From: Candidatus Saccharibacteria bacterium UBA2112
GTDB taxonomy: Bacteria > Patescibacteriota > Saccharimonadia > Saccharimonadales > Saccharimonadaceae
DNA: 10,872 bases
Direction: 5' to 3'
Assembly (NCBI GenBank): GCA_002331045.1
Contig: DCYK01000049.1
Coordinates: 1-10,872 of the forward strand
The notes below the pieces were generated by a model. That model made no database searches. It worked only from the letters and a program-made list of their open reading frames with translations, and had not been told where the DNA came from. Every line of letters begins with the position of its first letter. Within the stretch, counting starts at the first letter, position 1. A program made the translations under genes and the position numbers. Positions 6,357 through 10,872 of this stretch are shown here, in pieces.

Positions 6357-6372
6357 TTTTCTGAGGTAGAAT
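6343..6372 (+). promoter_or_regulatory. Candidate promoter before the GT2 gene, leaderless layout
   Basis: TAGAAT at 6367-6372 ends six bases before the ATG at 6379, so a transcript would begin at the start codon. TTGGCC at 6343-6348, inside the ugd 3' end, gives an 18-bp spacing and a 4/6 match to the -35 consensus. A GAGG at 6363-6366 is twelve bases from the ATG, too distant for an ideal Shine-Dalgarno but available to read-through transcripts. Confidence 0.33.
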
Positions 6373-6378
6373 AGACAT

Positions 6379-7320
6379 ATGAAAGTTTTTGTCCAAATAC
6401 CCTGCCTCAACGAAGAGGCGACATTGCCATCAGTACTCGAGAGCATTCCGAAACAAATCAGTGGTGTCGACCAGCTAGAAATACTTGTCGTAAATGACGG
6501 TTCGAGCGACAAAACAGTAGAGGTCGCCAAAAAACACGGTGTCAAACATTTTGTCCATCACACCCGCAACATGGGACTCGCCCGCTCTTTCCGTGATGGT
6601 GTTGACTATGCACTCAAACACGGTGCTGATATCGTTGTGAATACTGATGGTGATAATCAATATCCCCAGTCACGCATTGCAGATCTAGTAAAACCAATCA
6701 TTAATGACCAAGCCGATATCGTGATCGGTGATCGTCAAACAGCAAAGATCGCTCACTTCTCGCCGTTCAAAAAACTCATGCAACGTGTAGGTAGTCGCGT
6801 CGTCAACTTTGCTGCCGGTACGGATCTCCCCGATGCCGCCAGTGGTTTCCGTGCTTATTCACGTAATTCACTCGTCAAACTTAATATCGTGACGCAATTC
6901 AGTTACTGCATGGAGACGATCATCCAGGCCGGCAACAAGCGATTACGTATCGCTAGTGTCAAAATTGAAACCAACAAAAAGACCCGCGAGTCACGTTTAT
7001 TCAAAAATATCTGGCATCATATGCTGCAATCAGGCAAGGCAATCTTACGTAGCTATATCATGTACCGACCGCACGTTATCTTTGCTACACTTGGTTCGGT
7101 TTTGTTTGTTGTCGCAGCTATACCATTTATCCGTTTCTTAATTTTCTTCTTCCAGGGGGAATCAGCCGGTCACCTGCAGTCACTTATCTTTGGTAGCGCG
7201 ATGCTCGTGGGATCGCTCCTGTCATTTGCGCTCCTCATCATCTCTGACCTACAGCGAACAAACCGGGTCTTACTAGAAGATCAGCTGGAACGTATCAAAG
7301 AAATTCAGTACAGGAAATGA
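6379..7320 (+). CDS. GT2-family glycosyltransferase with two C-terminal membrane helices
   Basis: A 313-residue protein of the dolichyl-phosphate-mannose-synthase-like GT2 group. The GT-A catalytic domain covers residues 1-220: IPCLNEEATLP (7-17), VVNDGSSD (37-44), NMGLARSFRDG (64-74), the metal-binding TDGDNQYP (89-96) and the acceptor-side ASGFRAY (154-160). Two hydrophobic helices follow at about 233-257 and 267-289, then a basic, charged tail. These proteins usually transfer a single sugar from a nucleotide sugar to polyprenyl phosphate at the inner membrane face, providing a lipid-linked donor for glycans. The donor cannot be read from the sequence; GDP-mannose (manC is near) or UDP-glucose/UDP-glucuronate (ugd is directly upstream) are plausible. 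The stop overlaps the transporter start (ATGA), so the two are probably co-translated. Confidence 0.87.
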   Translation: MKVFVQIPCLNEEATLPSVLESIPKQISGVDQLEILVVNDGSSDKTVEVAKKHGVKHFVHHTRNMGLARSFRDGVDYALKHGADIVVNTDGDNQYPQSRIADLVKPIINDQADIVIGDRQTAKIAHFSPFKKLMQRVGSRVVNFAAGTDLPDAASGFRAYSRNSLVKLNIVTQFSYCMETIIQAGNKRLRIASVKIETNKKTRESRLFKNIWHHMLQSGKAILRSYIMYRPHVIFATLGSVLFVVAAIPFIRFLIFFFQGESAGHLQSLIFGSAMLVGSLLSFALLIISDLQRTNRVLLEDQLERIKEIQYRK

Positions 7321-9074
7321 CACCAGAAATCATAACGCTGTTAGTGCTGGCGGGCATATTCGTCGCGCTGTTCAAAGAGCTTGTGACGCCAGCCGTGGCA
7401 TTTTTGATCGGCCTTGCTGCCCTCGTTATCGCCGGTATCGTCGATACCAATGATGCTTTGGCGGGTTTTAGTAATGACAGTTTGATTACCATCGCCTCGC
7501 TCTTTGTTATTGCGAAGGCGATTGAAAACAATGTACAACTTAACACCGTCACCCAAAAAGTGTTCGGTAAATCAAAAAGTGTTCGCATGGGACTGGCGCG
7601 CATTGTCACGCCTGTTGCCGTCGGCTCGGCCTTTGTCAATAATACGCCAATCGTTGCCATGTTTATCAACCCTATCATTGCATGGTCAAAACGTAATCAT
7701 ATCCCTGCCTCTAAATTCTTGATTCCTCTGTCCTATGCAGCAATCCTTGGCGGTACCCTTACCCTCATTGGTACTTCAACCAATCTCGTTGTATCAGGTC
7801 TATTGGTCGATTTCGGTTTCGAACCGTTCTCGTTCTTTGAGATGACAAGCGTTACCTTGCCACTCGTGATCATCTGTCTGGCCATTATTGTATGGTTAGG
7901 ACCAAAGCTCATCCCAGAAAGAAACTTTGCTGACTTTGGCACCAACGAAATCGAAAAAAAGTTCGTCTTTGACACCACCCCCAAAAGAACACTGATCGGG
8001 AAATCAGTCAGTCAGGCGGGACTACGAAACCTAAAATCAGTATTTTTGGCCGAGATTCTGCGCAGCAACGGCGACGTTGTTTCTCCAGTGCGACCCGTGA
8101 CGCAAATTCGTAATGGTGATGTACTACGGTTTTCTGGCAGTGCATCAGCACTTGCAGAGTTAGCAGACCATCACAGCCTACGGCTTGTCGAGGACAAACA
8201 TGCCAAAAGTCTCAGTGCATCGTCCGTCTATGTCGAGGCAGTGGTCGGGCATAACATGTCTATGGCAGACAAGACGCTTGCCGATATTGGTTTCCGAGCA
8301 AAATACCAGGCAGCAGTGCTCGCTATCTTTCGTGCAGGCGAGCGAATTAGTGGCTCGCTTGGTACCATTCCCCTGCGTCCGGGTGATAGCCTGCTGCTTG
8401 TCACTGATGAACACTTTGTAGAACGCTGGGATGACCGAAACGATTTCCTCTATATGCGGCAGATTGGCAGAACAAAAACGGACAAAAAGGCAAATGTGCT
8501 TATCGCCGGCACGATACTTCTGACCGTTATACTCATTGCCCTTGGTGTTCCCTTATTTATCGCAACCCTATGCGGTGCATTATCGACAGTCCTCTTGCAC
8601 CTACTATCGACAGCCCAAGCCCGTCATGCAATTGATTTCGAGCTGTTAATTATGATCGCAGCAGCAATTGGCGTCGCCAGTGGCGTTGATTCGTCAGGAC
8701 TCGCACAGGTCTTTGGCTCATCTATTATCGATTACTTTGGAGCATTTGGTATCATTGGTCTACTGCTAGGCGTCATCATTGCAACGACAATATTGACAGA
8801 GGTGATTACCAATGCCGCCGCGGCCTCACTTGTCTTTCCGATTGCTATTGCGACCGCCACTGCCAGTGGCGCCGATCCACGCATGTTTGCGATTGCCATC
8901 GCCGTCACTGCGTCAATGTCATTCATCAGTCCCTTGGGATATCAAACAAACACTATGGTATATAGCGCTGGCGGGTACAAGTTCAGCGATTTCCTTCGTG
9001 TTGGGCTCGTACTCAACATCATCACCACCATCGTTCTAACGCTTCTCCTTGCGTGGTATTTCGGCGTTCTTTAG
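7317..9074 (+). CDS. SLC13/DASS-family transporter with two RCK_C (TrkA-C) domains, probably sulfate permease
   Basis: A 585-residue inner-membrane carrier. The N-terminal membrane half (about 1-196) holds SAFVNNTPIVAMF (104-116) and the substrate/sodium-site motif IGTSTN (151-156). A soluble insert at about 210-370 has two RCK_C-like modules: about 215-292 (LIGKSVSQAGLR ... IRNGDVLRFSG) and about 302-368 (MADKTLADIGFR ... LRPGDSLLLV). The C-terminal membrane half (about 393-583) contains the second signature EVITNAAAASL (495-505) and a conserved end motif PLGYQTNTMVYSAGGY (539-554). Relatives with this layout include algal SAC1/SLT-type sulfate carriers and bacterial YfbS-like proteins. Substrate is inferred: the facing genes make PAPS from sulfate, which favours sulfate; dicarboxylates remain possible. 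ATG at 7317 lies in the upstream stop (ATGA), with AGGA only two bases before it, so translation is probably coupled. Confidence 0.88.
   Translation: MTPEIITLLVLAGIFVALFKELVTPAVAFLIGLAALVIAGIVDTNDALAGFSNDSLITIASLFVIAKAIENNVQLNTVTQKVFGKSKSVRMGLARIVTPVAVGSAFVNNTPIVAMFINPIIAWSKRNHIPASKFLIPLSYAAILGGTLTLIGTSTNLVVSGLLVDFGFEPFSFFEMTSVTLPLVIICLAIIVWLGPKLIPERNFADFGTNEIEKKFVFDTTPKRTLIGKSVSQAGLRNLKSVFLAEILRSNGDVVSPVRPVTQIRNGDVLRFSGSASALAELADHHSLRLVEDKHAKSLSASSVYVEAVVGHNMSMADKTLADIGFRAKYQAAVLAIFRAGERISGSLGTIPLRPGDSLLLVTDEHFVERWDDRNDFLYMRQIGRTKTDKKANVLIAGTILLTVILIALGVPLFIATLCGALSTVLLHLLSTAQARHAIDFELLIMIAAAIGVASGVDSSGLAQVFGSSIIDYFGAFGIIGLLLGVIIATTILTEVITNAAAASLVFPIAIATATASGADPRMFAIAIAVTASMSFISPLGYQTNTMVYSAGGYKFSDFLRVGLVLNIITTIVLTLLLAWYFGVL
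9071..9074. other. Convergent overlap of two stop codons
   Basis: TTAG at 9071-9074 holds the transporter TAG (9072-9074, plus) and the cysQ TAA (9073-9071, minus). There is no intergenic space and no dedicated terminator between these convergent genes, so each transcript must end inside the opposite gene. Confidence 0.9.
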
Positions 9075-9871
9075 CGTGGTATCTTCCAGCGCACTGGTTT
9101 GTCCATTGCTTCAACAACAAAGTGAGGATTGAGTATCTCACGCTCTGGCTCGTACTGTAAAGGTAATCCACTGATCGTTGTCACGCTACCGCCCGCTGCT
9201 GTTACAACGGCATCAGCCGCCGCCGTATCCCACAGCGATGTAGGTCCTAGGCGTGGATATAGCGCTGCTTTGCCCTCGGCAACCAAGCACAGTTTGAGCG
9301 ACGAACCCATTGATACCTCTTCGTATTCACCGATCGAATCCAATAGTTTTTGTGTTTGCTCGTCCTTGTGCGACCGACTGACGACAATTTTTGGCGGCAT
9401 ATTATGCGGCACAGCCTCGATATCTTTTTTGTCACCCTTCTCGATCTTGAACGCTTTACGATGTTCGACATTACCGCAATAATACACGTCCAGTGCTGGC
9501 GCATACACAACACCTAGTAGCGGTCGCGCGCCCTTCATAAGAGCAATATTGACAGTAAACTCGCCGTTTCGTTTGACAAATTCTTTTGTGCCATCCAGTG
9601 GATCCACGAGCCAGTACAGCTCGGTTTCGACCATGCGATTTTCACCCTCTTCCGAGATAATATCGTAGCTAGCTAGTTGCTCTAGTTGCTCGACGATGAT
9701 CCGATGTGCCGCCTTGTCCGCACGGGTTAGCGGCGAGGCAAAATCGCCATCATGCTTGGTCTCCGCACCAAAATCATCTGATTGGTAAACTTCCATGATG
9801 GCATCGCCCGCTTGTTTGGCAATAGTGATCATCTGCTGAAGTAGTGGCGTGACGGTGTCATTGAGGGTCAT
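9071..9871 (-). CDS. cysQ: 3'(2'),5'-bisphosphate nucleotidase, CysQ type
   Basis: A complete 266-residue protein of the inositol-monophosphatase fold. Metal and catalytic motifs are SEEGE (73-77), DPLDGTKEFVKRNGEFTVNIAL (90-111), SRSH (165-168), GSSLKLCLVAEG (189-200), YPRLGPTSLWDTAAADAV (205-222) and the C-terminal LNPHFVV (247-253). KEFVKRNGEFTVNIAL and GSSLK with CLVAEG are characteristic of CysQ rather than of inositol-1-phosphatase. It hydrolyses 3'-phosphoadenosine-5'-phosphate, the by-product of PAPS use, to AMP and phosphate, and so relieves inhibition of PAPS-dependent enzymes. The start codon overlaps the stop of the APS kinase gene (TAATG), with AAGGA eleven bases upstream. The gene converges on the transporter and their stop codons overlap. 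No catalytic residue seems missing. Confidence 0.92.
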   Translation of the reverse strand: MTLNDTVTPLLQQMITIAKQAGDAIMEVYQSDDFGAETKHDGDFASPLTRADKAAHRIIVEQLEQLASYDIISEEGENRMVETELYWLVDPLDGTKEFVKRNGEFTVNIALMKGARPLLGVVYAPALDVYYCGNVEHRKAFKIEKGDKKDIEAVPHNMPPKIVVSRSHKDEQTQKLLDSIGEYEEVSMGSSLKLCLVAEGKAALYPRLGPTSLWDTAAADAVVTAAGGSVTTISGLPLQYEPEREILNPHFVVEAMDKPVRWKIPR

Positions 9872-10872
9872 TACTGCAGCAATCCTTCTCTTTCCAAGTG
9901 AAGCAATATCTGGTTAGCGAGCTCTTCGGGTGAGTGCTCCGTGGTATGCAAGGTTACGTCGGCATCGTTCGGTTCCTCATATGGATCCGAGACACCAGTA
10001 AACTCTTTGATCTTGCCAGCACGAGCCGCTGCATACAAGCCTTTACGGTCGCGATCCTCGCAAACGTCGAGCGGTGTTGCGACATGGACCAGCACGAATA
10101 CGCCGCCATTCCCACTGACCATCTGTCGTACCTTTTTGCGCACATCATCATATGGTGCAATTGGCGCACAAATTGCGATACCACCATGCTTGGCAATCTC
10201 GGACGCAACATACCCAATACGTGTCACATTCAGATTGCGATGCTCCTTACTAAAACCGAGCTCGCTCGACAGGTGCTTGCGTACAACGTCACCATCCAGC
10301 ATCGATACAGTCCGTCCGCCTTGTTCCATGAGCTTCACCATCAGTGCATTCGCAATCGTCGACTTACCGCTACCCGATAGTCCCGTAAAAAACACGGTAA
10401 ATCCTTGTTGGTGACGCGGGCGATACGTACGACGAAGTTCCTTCGCCACTTCTGGATAGGTGAACCATTCCGGTAGCTCGCGACCATCGGCCAAACGAGC
10501 ACGCAGCTCAGTACCCGAAAACTTCATGACTTCCATATCATCAGTCACTTCGCCCATTTCCAGATACTTATCCAGTTCCTTGACATACACCAAAAAGCCG
10601 GCACTAACGACTGTAAGACCGATCTCGTCGGCATATTCCTGGGCCATTTTAATCGCAGCAAACGGATCATAAAAGTCGTCGCCCGCCGATGTCTTGCCGG
10701 GTCCTGCATGATCACGCCCAACGATAAAATGTGTCATTCCATAGTTTTTACGAATAATCATATGCCATAATGCTTCGCGCGGGCCAGCCATACGCATCGC
10801 CAAAGGTAACAGTGAGATTGCGGCCGTTGAAGGCGGGAATTTTTTGACAACTTCCTTGTACACGCGTACACG
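9871..10872 (-). CDS. sat-cysC: Bifunctional sulfate adenylyltransferase/adenylylsulfate kinase, partial at 5' end
   Basis: The frame is open to the right edge (333 residues visible), so the true start lies outside. Numbering here is from the Val codon at 10863. Residues 1-145 are the C-terminal part of ATP sulfurylase: LPLAMRMAGPREALWH (19-34), RKNYGMTHFIVGRDHAGPG (38-56) and MKFSGTELR (113-121). Residues about 153-328 form a complete APS kinase with the P-loop GLSGSGKST (161-169), LDGDVVRKHL (189-198), GFSKEHRNLNVTRIG (203-217), APIAPYDDVR (233-242), the lid RDRKGLYAAARAGKIKEFTG (271-290) and DPYEEP (293-298). The fused enzyme converts sulfate and ATP to APS, then to PAPS, in the cytosol. 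The more N-terminal ATP-binding motif of the sulfurylase is not visible. The gene is coupled to cysQ by a TAATG overlap and faces a probable sulfate carrier. PAPS may serve sulfation or sulfate reduction. Confidence 0.92.
   Translation of the reverse strand, partial: RVRVYKEVVKKFPPSTAAISLLPLAMRMAGPREALWHMIIRKNYGMTHFIVGRDHAGPGKTSAGDDFYDPFAAIKMAQEYADEIGLTVVSAGFLVYVKELDKYLEMGEVTDDMEVMKFSGTELRARLADGRELPEWFTYPEVAKELRRTYRPRHQQGFTVFFTGLSGSGKSTIANALMVKLMEQGGRTVSMLDGDVVRKHLSSELGFSKEHRNLNVTRIGYVASEIAKHGGIAICAPIAPYDDVRKKVRQMVSGNGGVFVLVHVATPLDVCEDRDRKGLYAAARAGKIKEFTGVSDPYEEPNDADVTLHTTEHSPEELANQILLHLEREGLLQ

Noticed and set aside
9674..9691. Tandem 9-bp repeat TAGTTGCTC x2
   Set aside because: It encodes the EQLEQL helix in CysQ and is a coding coincidence without wider repeat structure.
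9941..10414. 157-codon and overlapping 148-codon plus-strand frames
   Set aside because: Both are antisense to the APS kinase domain, show no family motif and no ribosome binding site that I can see.
10861..10863. GTG start of a complete 330-residue gene
   Set aside because: The frame stays open to the window edge (Arg-Val-Arg upstream) and the product begins in the middle of the ATP sulfurylase fold, so the GTG is an internal Val.

Overview
The window is a compact bacterial segment of seven complete genes and two genes cut by the window edges, with no rRNA, tRNA, CRISPR array or insertion sequence that I can see. Genes abut or overlap by a few bases (TAATG and ATGA junctions), UGA is used as an ordinary stop, and GC content is intermediate. 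Several genes have a TATAAT-like hexamer 6-9 bases before the ATG and no Shine-Dalgarno, which suggests leaderless transcripts. Together with a CHAP hydrolase carrying repeats of a type I associate with Saccharibacteria (TM7) and Actinobacteria, this makes a Patescibacteria/Saccharibacteria-like or actinobacterium-related organism my best guess. That guess is an inference with low to moderate confidence; nothing here is a taxonomic marker.

Left block, minus strand, read right to left: a secreted CHAP-domain cell-wall hydrolase with six C-terminal repeats (3333-4805), mannose-1-phosphate guanylyltransferase (2228-3268), and the two subunits of an ATP-citrate lyase, the ATP-grasp subunit (1025-2200) followed by the CoA-binding subunit (1025 to beyond position 1). 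The second acl gene is open at the left edge exactly where a citrate-synthase-like domain would begin.

Middle block, plus strand: after a 198-bp AT-rich divergent intergenic region (the only sizeable non-coding stretch) come a UDP-glucose dehydrogenase-family enzyme (5004-6356), a membrane-anchored GT2 glycosyltransferase (6379-7320), and a SLC13/DASS transporter with two RCK_C (TrkA-C) domains (7317-9074) that starts inside the glycosyltransferase stop codon.

Right block, minus strand, converging on the transporter with overlapping stop codons: the C-terminal part of a bifunctional ATP sulfurylase/APS kinase (9871 to beyond 10872) and a CysQ-type PAP phosphatase (9071-9871), joined by a TAATG overlap.

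Read together, the right half looks like a sulfate uptake, PAPS synthesis and PAP clearance module next to enzymes that make GDP-mannose and UDP-glucuronate-type precursors and transfer sugars to lipid. A sulfated surface glycan is an attractive hypothesis, but no sulfotransferase or PAPS reductase lies inside the window, so ordinary sulfate assimilation is not excluded. ATP-citrate lyase would split citrate to acetyl-CoA and oxaloacetate and is the most unexpected metabolic element if the host is indeed a reduced-genome bacterium.
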